From Nisaea sediminum (lineage in GTDB: Bacteria > Pseudomonadota > Alphaproteobacteria > Thalassobaculales > Thalassobaculaceae), in NCBI RefSeq assembly GCF_014904705.1, contig NZ_JACZCQ010000010.1:62001-126000 (forward strand): a DNA stretch of 64,000 bases, written 5' to 3'. Each line of letters starts with the position of its first letter. Position 1 is the stretch's first letter. The translations under genes and the position numbers were made by a program. Positions 36,901 to 47,646 of this stretch are shown here, piece after piece. The notes beneath the pieces were generated by a model that saw only the letters and a list, made by a program, of their open reading frames with translations, did not search any database and was not told the origin of the DNA.

Positions 36901-39900
36901 TGGGCGAGATCGAGTCGGCGCTGATGAGCCACGGCTCGATAAAAGAAGCTGCCGTTCTTCTGCGCGAGGACCGTCAGGGCGATCCGCGTCTGGTGGGGTA
37001 TCTGGTTGCGGAAGGCAATGTGATTCCGGCGGATCTGGGTCCGAAGCTCAGGGAGCGGTTGCCGGAGCACATGGTCCCGTCGGACTGGGTCACTCTCGAG
37101 GCGCTGCCGATCACGGCGAACGGGAAGCTGGACCGCAATGCCTTGCCGGCGCCGGAGCTGACGGCGGCGGGGCTGGGCGGCCGGCCGCGGGGTCCGGAGG
37201 AGGAAGTGTGCTGCGCGGTTCTGGCGGGTGTGCTGGGACGCGAGGAGGTGGGGGCTGAGGACAATTTCTTCGCGCTCGGCGGTCACTCGCTGCTGGCGGT
37301 GCAAGTGGTCGGACGGCTGCGCAAGGCGCTCGGCATAGAGCTGCCCGCCAACGCCGTCTTCGCACACCCCACAGCACGTGACCTCGCTAAACATGTCAGA
37401 GACGCAAAGCGGGCGGACGAGAAGCCGATCGTGAAGGTGGAGCGTGAGACCGTGCTGCCGTCACTCGGCCAGGAACAGCTCTGGTTCCTCTCCAGCCTCG
37501 AAGGCTCCAATGCCTACAACGTGCCGGACGGTTTCGTCATCGACGGGCCGCTCGACCTGTCGGCCCTGTCCGGCGCGGTCTCCGATATCGTCGCCCGGCA
37601 CGAAGCGCTGCGCACCCTGCTCGTCGAGGAAGACGGACGCCTGATCGCGAAAGTGCGGCCGCCTGCGCCGGTTACGGTTCCGGTCGAGACGTTGGAAAGC
37701 ACCGACGAGGCGGCGATCCGCGCCTGGTTCGAACGGAAGGGGCTTGAGATTTTCGATCTCGGCCGCGATATCCCGGTCCGCGCCTCGGTCGCGGCGTTGC
37801 CCGATGGACGGCACCTGCTGGCGCTGGTGATGCATCACAGCGCGACCGACGGCGGCTCGGCCCCGGTGGTCTATCGCGATCTCACCATGGCCTATCACGC
37901 CCGCTGCCGCGGGCGGGCGCTCGCCCTGCCGCCGCTCTCCATCGCGTATTTCGACTGGGCGGCCTGGCAGCGGGAGCGCATGGCCGCGCCGGAGACGGCG
38001 GAGAATGTCGGGAGGGTGGCGAAACGGCTGGCCGGCGCACCTCAGACGCTCGCCCTGCCCGAAGATTACCAGCGTGCGGATCCGCAGGGCTTCGAAGGGG
38101 CCATGCTGCATCTGCCGGTGCCCGGAAAGCTCGCCCGTGCCTTGCGCGGAAAGGCGCGGGACAAGCAGGCGACGCTTTTCATGCTGCTGCTCGCCGGGCT
38201 CGGCGTCACGCTTCAGAGACTGTCGGGAGAGGGCGACATCGTGGTCGGCGCGCCGGCCTCCGGACGCGACCGCGGCGAGGTTCAGGATCTGGTCGGCTAT
38301 TTCGTCAATACGGTGCCGCTGCGCCTGCGTCTGGAAGACGCCGGATCGCTCGATGAGGCGATCGAGATCGCGCGGCGCGAGGTGCTGGAAGGCTTCACCT
38401 ATCAGGATCTGCCGATGGACCGGGTGGTGCAGGCGCTCGGCCCGGACCGCGCTGCGGGGCGGACGCCGCTCTTCCGCGTCATGTTGGTTCTGCAGCCGGC
38501 CGATCGCATGGCGCTCGCGCTCGACGGTGCGACGGTGACGCCGCTGCATGTCGATGCGGTCAGCGCGCGCTACGACCTGACCTTCGCCTTCGACGATCTC
38601 GGCGAGGGGCTCGGGCTCGTGGTGCATTACGCCGCCGACCTGTTCAGCGAGGCGAGTGCCCGCCGTTTCGCCCGCTATTACGAGAAGGTGCTCTCCGATC
38701 TCGTGTCCGAGCCGGACGCGGAGCTGTCGGCGGTCTCCCTCTTCGCGACCGGTTCGTCCGAGCGAGCGGCGGAGGTTTCCGGGAACGTGGTCGTCGACGC
38801 GCGGGGCGCCCCTGAAGGAACGGTGGTCTCCCGCTTCGCGGACATGGCGGCGGCGCACGGATCTCTGCCGGCACTCGAAGGCCAGGACGGCAGGTCGCTC
38901 AGCTATGCGGAACTGGACCGCCTGACGGACGAGGTGGCCGCCGGTCTCGCGGCGCGCGGCGTCGGCCGCGGGACGCCGGTCGGGGTCAGCATGGCGCGCG
39001 GAGCCGACCAGATCGCGCTCTTCCTCGCGGTGCTGAAAGCGGGCGGGGCCTATGTCCCGCTCGACCCGGAACAGCCTGGTGCGCGGCTGGCGGACATGGC
39101 CGAGGATGCGGGCGTCGCACTGGTCGTGACAGACGGCGCACCGGCCGATTGGCTGCCGGGCGGGATCGAAGCCGTCGGATTCGAGGGCCTCGCGGTTGCG
39201 GGCGGCAAGGTCGACTGTCCCGCGACCCTTGGCGCGGACGCGGCCTATATCATGTTCACCAGCGGCTCGACCGGCCGGCCGAAAGGCATCCGCGTGCCGC
39301 ACCGCGCGGTCCTTAGGCTCGCCGTCGAGCCCGGCTTCGCGACATTCCACCCCGGCAAGCGCGTCGCGCAGATCGCGACCACGGCCTTCGATGCCGCGAC
39401 CTACGAGATCTGGTGCGCGCTGTTGAACGGCGCGACCACGGTCGTCGTGGGACGTGAAGCGACCTACGATCCGGATGCGCTCGCAGCGGCACTTGGCACG
39501 GCGCGGCCGCATTCCATGTTCCTTACGACGGCGGTCTTCAATCGTGCGGCTGCGTCCGAAGCGGATGTGTTCGCCGGGGTCGAGGAGATCCTGGTCGGCG
39601 GCGAACGGGTCGATCCGGACGCGATGCGCACGGCGCTGGATCGCTGGCCGGGGCTCAGGATATCCAACGTCTACGGTCCGACCGAGACCACCACTTTTGC
39701 CTCTCACTTTCCCGTGGACCGGGTGCCGCAGGGTGCGGGCAACGTGCCGATCGGCGGGCCGATCCGGGGGACGGCGCTCTATGTGCTCGACGCCCATCTG
39801 GAGCCGGTGCCCCGCGGCGTTGCGGGCGAGCTCTATATCGGCGGCACAGGGCTTGCGGACGGCTATGTCGGACGGCCCGGGCAGACCGCCGAGGCCTTTG

Positions 39901-40646
39901 TGGCGGATCCCTATTCCGGCGAGCCCGGCGCCCGCATGTACAGGACGGGCGACCTCGTCCGACGCCGCGCCGACGGGGCGGTCGAGTATCTCGGCCGCGT
40001 CGACCGGCAGATCAAGCTGCGGGGGTTCCGCATCGAGCCGGGCGAGATCGAGGCGGCCCTGCGCGAGGTTTCCGGTGTCGATCAGGTTGTCGTCGATGTG
40101 CGCGAAAGCGATGGCGACCGGGCGCTCTATGGCTGGGCGGTCGCGCCGGAGGGCACGGACACGCGGCGCTGGCGCGATGCGCTCGCCGAACGATTGCCGG
40201 GCTGGATGGTCCCGCGGCGTATCGCCCTGCTCGACACGCTGCCGCTGACGCCGAACGGCAAGCTCGACAGATCCGCCCTCACTGTGCCTGAGGGCGGAAC
40301 CGAGCCGTCGGCGGCGGGGCCGGTGGCATATGCCACGGACACCGAGCGTGCGCTTGCCGCACTCTGGAGCGAACTTCTGGGTGGGGGGAGCTTCCGGCCT
40401 GATGACGGTTTCTTCAATGTGGGCGGCCATTCGCTGCTCGGCGTCCGCCTTGTCGCGGGGATCCGCGAGCGTTTCGGCGTCGCGCTGCCGCTGCGCGCGA
40501 TCTTCGAGCAGCCTGGCCTCAGGGCCATGGCGCGGGCGGTCGACGCGCTGCGCCCGGCGGACGGCGAAACCGCGGCTGCCGGAGACGACGGTCCGATCAA
40601 GCGCCGGACGCGGCGGTCCGGCAGGAAAGGCATGGAGCTGACATGA
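27933..40646 (+). CDS. Four-module nonribosomal peptide synthetase (C-A-T x4)
   Basis: A 4237-residue NRPS with no epimerase or other tailoring domain. C domains start near 27950, 31140, 34290 and 37445, with active-site motifs HHINMDA, HHIAADA, HHNAVDG and HHSATDG. The first and second end in Ala instead of Gly. A domains lie near 29300-30860, 32500-33980, 35600-37160 and 38800-40280. Carrier-domain serines are at 30984, 34128, 37287 and 40431. Pocket codes read by alignment to GrsA: A1 DVWHMSFIDK (Ser), A2 DAYFMGGTFK (Val-like), A3 DVWHMSLIDK (Ser), A4 DAYFLGVTFK (Ile/Val-like). The N-terminal C domain suggests a fatty-acyl or other acyl starter. The basic C-terminus ([10 protein letters not shown]) may be a docking tail to the next synthetase, whose gene overlaps by four bases. 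The start is uncertain: ATG 27933, ATG 27936 or GTG 27924, none with a strong ribosome binding site. Confidence 0.93.
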   Translation: MMVELHRTDTHTFPLSLAQQEIWREHALFPAAAVHTVSARSVLSGPLDVALFEKALNWVWERHQALRLTPWVFAEDMEPVQIEVGAPERFLNLHDVSGAVDPAAAAEELAAELGRRAIPLDGGPTFRFDLIRFAPERHIWVMSYHHINMDAWANGILMRDVAGIYGALVRGGEPDLPDAPSFEDAVANDAVFLDSSRYAKAAEYWADLYRTLPDRLVDAVPSVLEGKPPQGTTLCRIGVDAATMEKLRALAAEKGASPAQLFIAAALILFHKESGATDMVFGMPVLNRPTARDKETFGLFSLTTAPRVRLDPEDGIDAFLGELSRAMRGAMRHHRYPLSGINRTLGLAARRVLQLFDLNISYERVEFGELPFGEATAGVPRVLLNGVERTPVEIFVREYGDGEKVEVDLDLSLGAFDPDEARALATRYSRVLSWLASGGLGRLSSVPLVDASERLWLLEGVNATGRDYGPFEPVIRGFERVAAEDPERAALRFEGAELGYGELNDKANALARRLLRAGVGRDVRVGVALERSADLVVALLAVMKAGGAYVPLDPELPADRLGFMIGDAAAPVVVTRTGLLDTLPVHDGRTICVDDAGRSSRRGAEAGNPDVELGPNDLAYVIYTSGSTGLPKGVMNEHGGLANRILWMQERFAIGEGDKVLQKTPYTFDVSVWEFFWPLMCGACLVVAKPGGHKDPDYLARLMEEEGISVLHFVPSMLQAFLGHGGSAARLSECTSLRYVMCSGEALSPGLVDRFESLKPGTAELHNFYGPTEAAIDVTHWQCSSPSDDPLPIGHAIANTSLYVLDSALEPIPVGVAGDLWIGGVQVSRGYLGRQGLTATTFIADPYSKTPGARMYRTGDIARRRADGALIYLGRSDFQVKLRGFRIELGEIESALMSHGSIKEAAVLLREDRQGDPRLVGYLVAEGNVVPADLGPKLRERLPEHMVPSDWVTLEALPITANGKLDRKALPAPELTAAGLGGRPRGPEEEVCCAVLAGVLGREEVGAEDNFFALGGHSLLAVQVVGRLRKALGIELPANAVFAHPTARDLAKHVRDAKRTATVTAIRRDPEAVRPASSAEARLWVLQQRDLDDTAYNMTGAIDIHGALDAAAMARALMAVQLRHPLLHSLFRETDGELAVVPRRDLVSAPDVRRLESSGAAAEIERTETETPFRLDAELPFRARILDLGRDLWRVLIAFHHIAADADSIALVGRDLELAYREALAAPEADAADISARLPAPGLDPLAIEDGLDFGSRGDDAAALERWAGRFAGIAGGPALHWAEEAQPAAPALVEKLFVEPGLRRRIAARARDTGLTPFMLLHTALAVGLHRFGGGEEIVIGTPVSQRADGAFARTVGMMLNSIPLRLSVDGETTLGALAEQARDTLIAGLADAWVPLDRIATAHSGDSRDELFRVLLTTHPPHLDALRLGEAEVTVRVLPQARAKMDLVLLVADDGAAMEITIEHAAGLFPPGGAARFAEALERILETVADRPEEQVGRVALFASGSPERSAELSGAEIVDERGAPEGTVVSRFADMAAAHGSLPALEGQDGRSLSYAELDRLTDELAAGLAARGVGRGTPVGVSMARGAEQIALFLAVLKAGGAYVPLDPEQPGARLADMAEDAGVALVVTDGASADWLPGGIEAVGFEGLAVAGGKVDCPATLGADAAYIMFTSGSTGRPKGIRVPHRAVLRLAIEPGFATFPPGKRVAQIATTAFDAATYEIWCALLNGATTVVVGREAAYEAEALAEAFARAQVHSTFLTASVFNRAAVAKADAFSGFEEVMFGGEAADPDAVRAAVKRWPGVRFVNGYGPTETTTFAATHFSNNEPESARIIPIGSPIRGTAFYILDAHLEPVPRGVAGELYIGGVGLADGYVSRPGQTAEVFLADPFSGDPGARMYRTGDLVRRRADGAVEYLGRVDRQIKLRGFRIEPGEIEAVLREVSGADQAVVDVRETDGDRALYGWVTGADRDDQRSWRDALAERLPGWMVPRRIAVLDALPLTPNGKLDRGALAVPEDEGSEENAPVTYATETEQALAGIWTDLLGGGTFRPEDGFFSVGGHSLLGVRLAAQIRARFGAALPLKTIFAKPRLAEMAAEIDALGGTDEDRPIARDWPDEFRPASAMQRRLALMDRIDGSGIAYTVPVVTLFEGVPDSEKLQHALRRLAARHEPLRTAIRIGERVEGVLLPVDDLVLKHERLAAADAKEARETAEEMARGLAKEPFHLASDLPLRASLLDFAGSRSALVLVLHHNAVDGHSVPVLLRDLAAFYNGGLPEPLSFRYGDWVAWREGDARSARDAASLARAHEVLDGAPPLLDLPTDSQRPAQRTHLGGVVPFAIDPALETAMKGRAQSLSATPFAVMVAAYAVLLARTAGTDDLVLGIPFDGREVAEADNLVGFFADTAAIRIRMDDDPSASELILRVRDELARALSEPAPLDRLIEAMDLKRDTSRTPLFQAMIAYNEEAQPRLSLGGIDGRPLNVHPGTAKFDLQLQILREQGGLTGALEYASDLFTAETATSLAARYSRVLSWFASGGFGRLSSVPLVDASERSWLLEGVNATARDYGSFEPVIRGFERVAAEDPSRAALRFEGAELGYGELNARANALARRLLRAGVGRDVRVGVALERSADLVVALLAVMKAGGAYVPLDPELPADRLGFMIGDAAAPVVVTRTGLLETLPVHDGRTICVDDAGRSSRRGADAGNPDVELGPNDLAYVIYTSGSTGLPKGVMNEHGGLANRILWMQERFGIGAGDKVLQKTPYTFDVSVWEFFWPLMCGACLVVAKPGGHKDPDYLARLMEEEGISVLHFVPSMLQAFLGHGGSAARLNQCNSLRYVMCSGEALSPSLVERFESLKPGNAELHNLYGPTEAAIDVTHWRCGSPAEDPLPIGHAIANTSLYVLDSALEPVPVGVAGDLWIGGVQVSRGYLGRQGLTATTFIADPYSPKPGARMYRTGDIARRRADGALVYLGRSDFQVKLRGFRIELGEIESALMSHGSIKEAAVLLREDRQGDPRLVGYLVAEGNVIPADLGPKLRERLPEHMVPSDWVTLEALPITANGKLDRNALPAPELTAAGLGGRPRGPEEEVCCAVLAGVLGREEVGAEDNFFALGGHSLLAVQVVGRLRKALGIELPANAVFAHPTARDLAKHVRDAKRADEKPIVKVERETVLPSLGQEQLWFLSSLEGSNAYNVPDGFVIDGPLDLSALSGAVSDIVARHEALRTLLVEEDGRLIAKVRPPAPVTVPVETLESTDEAAIRAWFERKGLEIFDLGRDIPVRASVAALPDGRHLLALVMHHSATDGGSAPVVYRDLTMAYHARCRGRALALPPLSIAYFDWAAWQRERMAAPETAENVGRVAKRLAGAPQTLALPEDYQRADPQGFEGAMLHLPVPGKLARALRGKARDKQATLFMLLLAGLGVTLQRLSGEGDIVVGAPASGRDRGEVQDLVGYFVNTVPLRLRLEDAGSLDEAIEIARREVLEGFTYQDLPMDRVVQALGPDRAAGRTPLFRVMLVLQPADRMALALDGATVTPLHVDAVSARYDLTFAFDDLGEGLGLVVHYAADLFSEASARRFARYYEKVLSDLVSEPDAELSAVSLFATGSSERAAEVSGNVVVDARGAPEGTVVSRFADMAAAHGSLPALEGQDGRSLSYAELDRLTDEVAAGLAARGVGRGTPVGVSMARGADQIALFLAVLKAGGAYVPLDPEQPGARLADMAEDAGVALVVTDGAPADWLPGGIEAVGFEGLAVAGGKVDCPATLGADAAYIMFTSGSTGRPKGIRVPHRAVLRLAVEPGFATFHPGKRVAQIATTAFDAATYEIWCALLNGATTVVVGREATYDPDALAAALGTARPHSMFLTTAVFNRAAASEADVFAGVEEILVGGERVDPDAMRTALDRWPGLRISNVYGPTETTTFASHFPVDRVPQGAGNVPIGGPIRGTALYVLDAHLEPVPRGVAGELYIGGTGLADGYVGRPGQTAEAFVADPYSGEPGARMYRTGDLVRRRADGAVEYLGRVDRQIKLRGFRIEPGEIEAALREVSGVDQVVVDVRESDGDRALYGWAVAPEGTDTRRWRDALAERLPGWMVPRRIALLDTLPLTPNGKLDRSALTVPEGGTEPSAAGPVAYATDTERALAALWSELLGGGSFRPDDGFFNVGGHSLLGVRLVAGIRERFGVALPLRAIFEQPGLRAMARAVDALRPADGETAAAGDDGPIKRRTRRSGRKGMELT
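29219..31108 (+). repeat. Long direct repeat copy 1: A1-T1 (Ser) cassette
   Basis: About 1.89 kb, very similar to 35522-37411 at a constant offset of 6303 bases. Identity begins abruptly at CCGAGTTCTATCTTGG, at the end of the C domain, and stops abruptly after GCAAAGCG behind the carrier domain. The flanking C domains are not alike. The opening also switches codon style (many Thr/Val/Leu codons ending in T or G). Confidence 0.9.
32514..33140 (+). repeat. Direct repeat copy 1: N-terminal half of A2
   Basis: About 0.63 kb nearly identical to 38814-39440 (offset 6300). It covers the A-domain core up to just past the first pocket residues, then diverges through the stretch carrying the remaining pocket residues, and becomes alike again near 33640 (39957 in the other copy). 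Confidence 0.85.
35522..37411 (+). repeat. Long direct repeat copy 2: A3-T3 (Ser) cassette
   Basis: Partner of 29219-31108. Both copies encode the same Ser-type pocket, differing only at the position equivalent to GrsA 322 (Phe in copy 1, Leu here). Confidence 0.9.
38814..39440 (+). repeat. Direct repeat copy 2: N-terminal half of A4
   Basis: Partner of 32514-33140. The pocket-forming segment after it differs between A2 and A4, giving different predicted side chains on a common framework. Confidence 0.85.
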
Positions 40647-43600
40647 GCCCCGACGGTCTCGGCGACAGGCTGGATGTTGTCCTCGAACCCGACCTGCCGC
40701 TCTCGACGATGCAGCTCGGCATCCTCGCCGAGCAATGGATGGCGCCCGGGAGCACGCGCTACAATGTCCCTGTCGCCTTTCGCGTCCGCGGCCGGGTCGA
40801 TCTCGCGGCCCTGCGCTCGGCCCTCGCTTGGTTGGCTGAGCGGCACGAGGTTCTGCGCACGGTCTATCGCGACGGTCCGGACGGCCCCGTCCAGGCCATC
40901 GCCGAGGAGGTGCCGGAGCTTCTGACGGTCGCATCGGTCGAAAGTCCGGAGGCGCTCGGAGCTGCCGCACGGCGGGAGGCGGGGCATGTCTTCAACCTGA
41001 AGGCTGAACTTCCGCTGCGTGCCGCCTTCATTTCAGCAGGGCCGGACGAAGGGGCGCTCGTCCTTGTCTTCCATCATATCGCCGTCGACGGCTGGACGCT
41101 GCGTTTGCTGCTGGACGAGCTGTCGCTTGCCTATCGTGCCTTCCTCGACGGAGACGCACCGGATCTGCCGGAGCCGGACCTGCAATATGCGGACTGGGGC
41201 GCCTGGCAGCAGGAGAAGCTTGCTCGGCCGGAGGCGGGCAACCTGCGCCGGGCCGCCATCGACCGGCTCGCTGACATCGGGGAGGATCTCGGTCTTCCGC
41301 CGCGTCCGGCCCTGCGTGATGAGGCGGATAACGGCGCCGAGATGCTGTCCTTCGAACTGGACGGCGCGACTGTCGGCCGGGCCGAGCAAACGGCGCGGCG
41401 TCTCGGTGTCAGCCTCTATGCCCTGCTTTCCGGCGCCTACGGCCTCGTGATCGGGCGGCTGTGCGACCGTGAGCGGCTCGCCCTCGGCATGCCCGTGGCG
41501 CTCCGCGACCGGAGCGAGGTGCACGGTACGGCGGGATGTTTCGTCAATACGGTGGCCTACATTGTCGATCTCGCGCCGTCGCTCACACGCGATGGCTTTC
41601 TCGCCGGGATGCGGGAGGCCGTGGTCGATGCGCTCGACGCGCGGGAGATCCCGTTCGAGCAGATCATGCGCGGTCTGGCCGAGAAGCGCGGCGACACGGC
41701 GCCGGCGGTGCGCTGTTTCTTCAATTTCGACGATGCCGGGATAGCTCCTCCGGATCTGCCCGGGCTGACGCCGGAGATTCTCGATTGCGACCGGGGCACG
41801 GCCAAGTTCGACCTGATGATGTCCATGGTGCGGAGCGGCGACGGCATCCGCGCCGGCTTCGATCATGCGCTCGGCGTCCTGCCGATGGAGGTCGCGCGCT
41901 CGGTTCCGGACCGGTTCCGGCGTGCGTTGGACTGGCTCTGCGCGACGGGGAACCCGGTGCTCTCCGAGTTCCCGCTCCTTGAGACGGGCGAAAGCCATAG
42001 GGTCGAGACGCTTGGAACGGGGCAGGTGCGGGCTGTTCAGGACGATACACTCGACGGTGCTGTCCTCGCCGCGGCGGAACGCGATCCGGACGGCATCGCG
42101 GTCACCGCGCCGGACGGCAGCCTGACGTTCGGTGAGCTGGTCGCTGCGGCCGAAACACTTGCCGGGCAGCTCGCTGCCGCAGGTACCGGGCGCGGCGACC
42201 GGGTTCTCGTTCTGCTGCCGCGCGGCCTCGCCCTTCCGGCGGCGATGCTCGGCGCGCTCAGGACCGCTGCAGCCTATGTGCCGGTCGATCCCGGCGTCCC
42301 CGAGCAGCGGCTGAAGGATGTCGTCGCGGACGCGGAGCCTTCGGTCTTGATCTGTGCGCCGGGCGCAGCTGCGATGCTCACTGAGGCACTGCCGGACACG
42401 GTTGCCCTGTTCGAAGCGGACGGAACCGTTTTCCGGCCGGTCAGCAGCGGTGGTCCGGCGAAAACGCGGATCGCGGCGCGGCCGGACGATCTCGCCTACA
42501 TGATCTATACCTCCGGCTCCACCGGCCGGCCCAAGGGCGTGATGGTGCCGCATCGCGGGGTGATGAATTACCTCGCCTGGGCGCGCGACGCTTACACCGT
42601 CGACGAGGGTGACGGCACGGCGGTGCTGACCGCGACGGCGTTTGACGCGACGGTGCTCTCGTTCTGGCTGCCGCTCGTCGCGGGCAAGCCGGTGCATCTC
42701 CTGCCCGAGGAAGGCGCGGTCGAAGAACTGGCCGAACGGCTGGCCGCCGGTGCAGATTACGGCTTCGTCAAGATGACGCCGGCCCATCTCGATCTTCTGG
42801 CGGAACTGAAGCCGGTCGCGGCGCAAAAGGCGGGTGCGCGGATGTTCGTGATCGGCGGCGAAGCGCTCGCCGTGGCCTCGACCGCGCCCTGGCGCCGCGA
42901 CGCTCCGGATATCCGGTTGATGAACGAATACGGTCCGACCGAGACCGTGGTCGGCTGCACCTGGCACGAGGCGGCCGTGTCGTGCGGTGCGGCGGAGCCC
43001 ATTGGCAAAGCGATCTGGAATACGAGGCTCTATGTCCTCGACCGCAATCTCGATCCGCTGCCGGCGGGCATGACGGGTGAGCTCTATGTCGGTGGCGCGG
43101 GCGTGTCCTGGGGCTACTGGCGACGGCCGGGCCTGACGGCGGAGCGCTTCCTCGCCGATCCCTTCGCATCGGAACCCGGCGCGCGGATGTACCGGACCGG
43201 TGACCTCGTGCGCTGGCGCGCCGACGGCACGCTCGACTATCTCGGCCGGGCGGACGAACAGGTAAAGGTCCGCGGTTTCCGGATCGAGCCGGGCGAGATC
43301 GAGGCCGGTCTCCGCTCCATCGAGGGGGTTCAGAACGCGGCGGTGATCGCGGTCGGTGAGGGCAGCGACAAGCGGCTGGTCGCGTTCGTGACCGGAGAGG
43401 CCGATCCCGAAAAGTGCCGGGCGCGCCTCGCGGCCCTACTGCCCGCGCATATGGTGCCGGACCAGATCCAGAAACACCTCGCGCTACCTTTGACCGGGAG
43501 CGGCAAGATCGACCGGCGGCAACTCGCGGCGCTCGCGGCGGAACAGTCGTCTGTGCTCGCTGGAGACGAAGGGGCGACCGGTGCCGATCCCGAGAAATGC

Positions 43601-46600
43601 GCGGCTCTCGTCGAACTCTGGCGGACGGTTCTGAAGAACGACGCAGCGGACGCGGGAACCGATTTCTTCAAGTCCGGAGGAACTTCACTCGCGGCGATCC
43701 GGCTGATCGCGCGTCTGAAGCGGAACTTCGGGGTCGAAACGAGTTTCGCCGATCTCGCCGCCGCCCCGACCCCGGCGGCGCTCGCCGCGCGCCTCTTCGG
43801 CGGGGCCGAGGAAGAGGAACCGGCGCTTCTGCCGGAGGTGCTGGAGATTGTCCGGATCGTATTGAAGCAGCCGGATCTCGGCGCGGATGCGGATTTCTTC
43901 CGCTCGGGTGGTACGTCGCTTGCCGCGATCCGTATCGTCGCACGGCTGAAACGCGCACTTGGATGCGAGGTTGCGAACGACGTCGTCCATCGCGGGCTGA
44001 CCCCGGCGGGCATTGCCAAGCTGATCGGTGAGACGGATTCGACGGCGACGGACAAGGGGCCGGCGCTGACTTTGACCAAGGGCGAAATGCCGGTCGCCTC
44101 CCCCGGTGAAGCCCAACTCTGGCTCGAACACGCGCTCGGCGCCGATGAGAGCGCCTATGTCATGCAGGCCGCGGTTCGCATTGCCCTGCAAGATCCGGAA
44201 ACGGAAATCGCATCCGCTTTCGTCAGGCTGGCCGACCGGCATCCGGTCTTGCGCACGGCCTATCCGGGCGGTGCGGAGGGTGCCTCGGTCGCGATCGCCG
44301 AAGCGCCGAGGCCGGCGATCAGATGCCTTGCGGGAGGCGATGATTTCGACGCTTCCGTCAAGGCGGCGGCGCGGGCCGATGCGGAAACCCGCTTTGCCAT
44401 CGAGGAGGGCGAGACCGCACGGCTCACCTATATCGCGGATGGCAAGGGATGCGGCGTGGTGGTGCTCTCGCTTCATCATATCGTCTCTGACGGAACGACC
44501 CTGGCGCTGCTGCTGAGAGACTTCGTGGCGCTGCTGAAAGGCGAGGTGCCGGCCGTACCGCAGGCGGATTACCGCGCCTATGCGAAATGGCGCGGCGATC
44601 AGGTGTGCGCGACGGAAGAGACCGAAACAGCGTTCTGGAAAGCGAAGCTGACCGAAACGCCGGGCCCGCTGGCCTTGCCGTCGGACCGTCCCCGGCGCCC
44701 GGGGCACCGGGCGCGCGGCGCCTCGGTGACGCTGCGGATCGATCCGGAACTTGCGCAACGTGCAGAAACACTGGCGCGGGAGCAGGGCGGCACGCTGCAG
44801 GGCTTGCTGGTCTCTGCTTATGCGCTGTTCCTGCATCGCCTGACCGGGGCGGACGATCTGGTGCTCGGCATTCCGGTGAGCGACCGGCCGGACGGGTTCG
44901 AGGAGGTCGCGGGACTCTTTCTGAACACGCTGCCGTTGCGCCTGTCCCTGAACGGCGGCGAGACCGGCGCGGACCTGCTCGGCCGTGTCCGCGAGGGTAT
45001 GACGGAACTGCTGAGTCATGCGGGCCTGCCGCTGGCGCGCATCGTCGAGGCGGTCAATCCGGAACGCCATTCCGGACGCACGCCCCTGCTGCAGACCGTG
45101 CTGGACTGGCGCGAGGCGGCGACCGGCGACGCGCTGAAAGCGGAGCTGGTGCCGCTGCCGGTGGCGACGGCGCCGTTCGACCTCGCCGCGAGCCTCGCCC
45201 GCGATGCGGAAGGCGGGATCACCGGCGGCTTCATCTATGACGGCGCCCTGCTGGACGAGGCCACCGTCGCCGCCTGGACGCGTTCTTTCACGACGCTGTT
45301 CGAGGGGCTGGTCGGTGGGCTCGGACAATCCGTCGGAACCTTGCCCACGGTCGCCGCGGAAGACCTGCCGCGCTCGATGCTGCAAGGCCCGGATGCGGGA
45401 GAGCTTCCCGAACTGGAGCTGCTGCTGGCGCAGAGCCTTGCCGAGCACGCCGATCTTCCCGCGCTCGATTTCGACGGGACAACACTCAGCTATGCCGAGC
45501 TCGAAGCGCGGGCGCGCGCCGTCACGCCGGTACCGGGCCCGGTCGCGATAGTCGCCATGGACGATCCTGTCCAGCGGGTTGTCGAAGCCTTGGCCGCTCT
45601 GCTGTCGGGCAAGGTGTTGGCTCTGATCGACCCTGCGCTGCCGGAAGCGCGCAGGGAACAGATGCGCCGGACGCTCGCCGAGGTGCCGGAGGGAACGGAC
45701 GGAGCCTATGCCCAGTTCACCAGCGGATCGACCGGCACGCCGAAGGCGGCGCTGCTGGGCCGCGCCGGGCTGGCCAACCTGATCCGGACCATCGGCCGGG
45801 ATCTCGAAATCGGTCCGGGCAGCCGGGTGTTGCAACTGGCCGCGCCGGCCTTCGATGCCTGGGTCTGGGAGGTCTTCACCACGCTCGGCGCGGGCGGGAC
45901 GCTGGTTCTGGCGGAGAGGGAGGCACTGCAGGCAGGTGCGCCGTTGGCGGCAACACTGATGGAGCGTCTGGTAAGCCATGTCACTATCACACCGTCTGCC
46001 TTGGCTGCGCTCGGCGAGAGCGACTTTCCCAAGCTTCGGACGATGGTCGCGGCGGGCGAGCCGCTGCCGGCCGATCTCGCGGATCTCTGGGCGCCGGGAC
46101 GGCGCCTGTTGAATGCCTACGGGCCCTGCGAGACGACTGTCTGCGCGACGCACGGGCTCTGCGCGGCCGGAGCCGCACCGGATATCGGTACGCCGATTGC
46201 CGGAATGATCGTTACGATGGCAGACCGCTATGGACAGCCCGCGATCCCTGGAGCGGTGGGGGAGATCGTCATCGGCGGGATCGGCGTCGGGCTCGGCTAT
46301 CTCGGCGATGACGAAGCGACGGCGGAAAAGTTCGTCGACGGACCGGACGGAACGCGGATGTACCGGACCGGGGACATGGCGCGGGTTACCGGTGACGGAC
46401 GGATCCAGTTCGTCGGGCGCGAAGACCGGCAGGTCAAAATCCGCGGCGTACGCATCGAACTCGACGAGATCGAGCATGCGCTGCGCAATGTGGCCGGCGT
46501 CGCGCAGGCGGCGGTGAAGACCGTTCCGGGCGCGGACGGGCGCCCGGCGCTTGCGGCCTGGCTGACCGGACCTGCGCCGGCCGCCGCCAGCGACGTGCGA

Positions 46601-47644
46601 AAGTTGCTCGGAGAGAAACTTCCCGAGACCATGCTGCCGGCTTTCCTCAACGTGCTCGATGCGATGCCGAGGACCGTCACGGGCAAGATCGACCGCACCG
46701 CGCTGGTATTGCCTCAAGCCGCCACGGCAGAAGAGGACGAGGCGCCGCGCTCCGGGACAGAGGCGGACATCCTCGACATTTTCCGCGAGGTGCTTTCGCT
46801 CGAGAAGCGTCCGGGACGAACCCGGAACTTCTTCACCCTTGGTGGCCACTCGCTCCTCGCGGTCCGTCTGGCGGCGAGATTGGGCGAGAAGCTCGGCTGC
46901 AAACTGCCGCTGCCGCTCGTCTTTGCCAACCCGACGGCCGCCGGCCTTGCCGCGCTGGTCATGGGGCAACCGGAGGAGCGCGGTCCGTGCCTGTTACGGA
47001 CCTTGCGCGAAGGTGCGGAGCCGGCGGCCTATCTTGTCCACCCGGTCGACGGGTCCGGAGCGGTTTATCGGAAGCTTGCCGATGCCTGGGCTGGTGAGCG
47101 CCGCATCGTCGCGGTCGAGCAGGGAACCGGCTTCGAGACCCTCGCGGACCAGGCGGACGCTTATGCGGACGTCATCTCGCACGCGGCGGACGAGACTGCG
47201 CCCATCCTGCTGGCGGGCTGGTCGCTCGGTGCTGTCATCGCGGCCGCTGTCGCAGCATGGTTGCGCGAAACGGGCCGGGATGTGAGGCTGGTGCTGCTGG
47301 ATGCCGCCGCACCGGTGGCGGGCGATGCCGCAATCGATGCGGCGGAAATCGAGGCTGCGGCGGCCGCAGCAGGAGCGGATGCGGAGATTGTGGCCCGCGC
47401 GCGGGACAATGTGCGTATCGCAGCGGAGCACCGGTTCTATCCGGCGGCGGGGATGGCCGCCCTTATCAGGGCCAGAGGCACCGAACGTCCCGGAATGGAC
47501 GAAGGGCTCGGTTGGGCGGCGATCTTCGACCGCCTGACCGTAAAAGAGGCTGCAGGGACACATCAGACATTGCTGCGCGAGGGCGACCTTGCGGAGCTGA
47601 CAAAGCTGATCGAATTGCTTTGGCACGAGCAAGGGGAGCGATAG
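40643..47644 (+). CDS. Two-module terminating NRPS (C-A-T-T-C-A-T-TE)
   Basis: A 2333-residue synthetase whose start overlaps the first NRPS gene (ATGA). The order is C5 (HHIAVDG at about 41072), A5 (about 42040-43540), two carrier domains in tandem (Ser at 43685 and 43916, both GGTSL), C6 (HHIVSDG at about 44474), A6 (about 45400-46720), T6 (Ser at 46850) and a type I thioesterase (Ser at 47222 in GWSLG; likely His in GTHQTLL). Pocket codes: A5 DALKVGEVGK, nearest to Asn codes; A6 DAWTVAAVCK, the classic Phe pocket. A6 is shorter than normal at its N-terminus by about 50 residues and reads GPCE where most A domains have GPTE, but its later core motifs are intact. The thioesterase releases the hexapeptide by cyclisation or hydrolysis. 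Confidence 0.93.
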   Translation: MSPDGLGDRLDVVLEPDLPLSTMQLGILAEQWMAPGSTRYNVPVAFRVRGRVDLAALRSALAWLAERHEVLRTVYRDGPDGPVQAIAEEVPELLTVASVESPEALGAAARREAGHVFNLKAELPLRAAFISAGPDEGALVLVFHHIAVDGWTLRLLLDELSLAYRAFLDGDAPDLPEPDLQYADWGAWQQEKLARPEAGNLRRAAIDRLADIGEDLGLPPRPALRDEADNGAEMLSFELDGATVGRAEQTARRLGVSLYALLSGAYGLVIGRLCDRERLALGMPVALRDRSEVHGTAGCFVNTVAYIVDLAPSLTRDGFLAGMREAVVDALDAREIPFEQIMRGLAEKRGDTAPAVRCFFNFDDAGIAPPDLPGLTPEILDCDRGTAKFDLMMSMVRSGDGIRAGFDHALGVLPMEVARSVPDRFRRALDWLCATGNPVLSEFPLLETGESHRVETLGTGQVRAVQDDTLDGAVLAAAERDPDGIAVTAPDGSLTFGELVAAAETLAGQLAAAGTGRGDRVLVLLPRGLALPAAMLGALRTAAAYVPVDPGVPEQRLKDVVADAEPSVLICAPGAAAMLTEALPDTVALFEADGTVFRPVSSGGPAKTRIAARPDDLAYMIYTSGSTGRPKGVMVPHRGVMNYLAWARDAYTVDEGDGTAVLTATAFDATVLSFWLPLVAGKPVHLLPEEGAVEELAERLAAGADYGFVKMTPAHLDLLAELKPVAAQKAGARMFVIGGEALAVASTAPWRRDAPDIRLMNEYGPTETVVGCTWHEAAVSCGAAEPIGKAIWNTRLYVLDRNLDPLPAGMTGELYVGGAGVSWGYWRRPGLTAERFLADPFASEPGARMYRTGDLVRWRADGTLDYLGRADEQVKVRGFRIEPGEIEAGLRSIEGVQNAAVIAVGEGSDKRLVAFVTGEADPEKCRARLAALLPAHMVPDQIQKHLALPLTGSGKIDRRQLAALAAEQSSVLAGDEGATGADPEKCAALVELWRTVLKNDAADAGTDFFKSGGTSLAAIRLIARLKRNFGVETSFADLAAAPTPAALAARLFGGAEEEEPALLPEVLEIVRIVLKQPDLGADADFFRSGGTSLAAIRIVARLKRALGCEVANDVVHRGLTPAGIAKLIGETDSTATDKGPALTLTKGEMPVASPGEAQLWLEHALGADESAYVMQAAVRIALQDPETEIASAFVRLADRHPVLRTAYPGGAEGASVAIAEAPRPAIRCLAGGDDFDASVKAAARADAETRFAIEEGETARLTYIADGKGCGVVVLSLHHIVSDGTTLALLLRDFVALLKGEVPAVPQADYRAYAKWRGDQVCATEETETAFWKAKLTETPGPLALPSDRPRRPGHRARGASVTLRIDPELAQRAETLAREQGGTLQGLLVSAYALFLHRLTGADDLVLGIPVSDRPDGFEEVAGLFLNTLPLRLSLNGGETGADLLGRVREGMTELLSHAGLPLARIVEAVNPERHSGRTPLLQTVLDWREAATGDALKAELVPLPVATAPFDLAASLARDAEGGITGGFIYDGALLDEATVAAWTRSFTTLFEGLVGGLGQSVGTLPTVAAEDLPRSMLQGPDAGELPELELLLAQSLAEHADLPALDFDGTTLSYAELEARARAVTPVPGPVAIVAMDDPVQRVVEALAALLSGKVLALIDPALPEARREQMRRTLAEVPEGTDGAYAQFTSGSTGTPKAALLGRAGLANLIRTIGRDLEIGPGSRVLQLAAPAFDAWVWEVFTTLGAGGTLVLAEREALQAGAPLAATLMERLVSHVTITPSALAALGESDFPKLRTMVAAGEPLPADLADLWAPGRRLLNAYGPCETTVCATHGLCAAGAAPDIGTPIAGMIVTMADRYGQPAIPGAVGEIVIGGIGVGLGYLGDDEATAEKFVDGPDGTRMYRTGDMARVTGDGRIQFVGREDRQVKIRGVRIELDEIEHALRNVAGVAQAAVKTVPGADGRPALAAWLTGPAPAAASDVRKLLGEKLPETMLPAFLNVLDAMPRTVTGKIDRTALVLPQAATAEEDEAPRSGTEADILDIFREVLSLEKRPGRTRNFFTLGGHSLLAVRLAARLGEKLGCKLPLPLVFANPTAAGLAALVMGQPEERGPCLLRTLREGAEPAAYLVHPVDGSGAVYRKLADAWAGERRIVAVEQGTGFETLADQADAYADVISHAADETAPILLAGWSLGAVIAAAVAAWLRETGRDVRLVLLDAAAPVAGDAAIDAAEIEAAAAAAGADAEIVARARDNVRIAAEHRFYPAAGMAALIRARGTERPGMDEGLGWAAIFDRLTVKEAAGTHQTLLREGDLAELTKLIELLWHEQGER

Positions 47645-47646
47645 GG

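Noticed and set aside
29219-37411. Transposon or insertion sequence as the cause of the long repeats
   Set aside because: The repeats code in frame for A-T domains, lack terminal inverted repeats and contain no transposase.
29226-40970. Very long open frames (about 950 to 1170 codons) on the strand opposite the first NRPS gene
   Set aside because: They lie opposite clear NRPS domains, are Arg/His/Gln/Asp-rich without family motifs, and arise from the GC-rich third-position bias of the real gene.
43685-46969. A 1094-codon open frame opposite the second NRPS gene
   Set aside because: Same reason: a shadow of the C-A-T domains on the other strand.
27933-47644. Epimerase or methyltransferase domains inside the NRPSs
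   Set aside because: All regions between C, A and T domains are short linkers; no second HHxxxD-type E domain or SAM-binding insert is visible.
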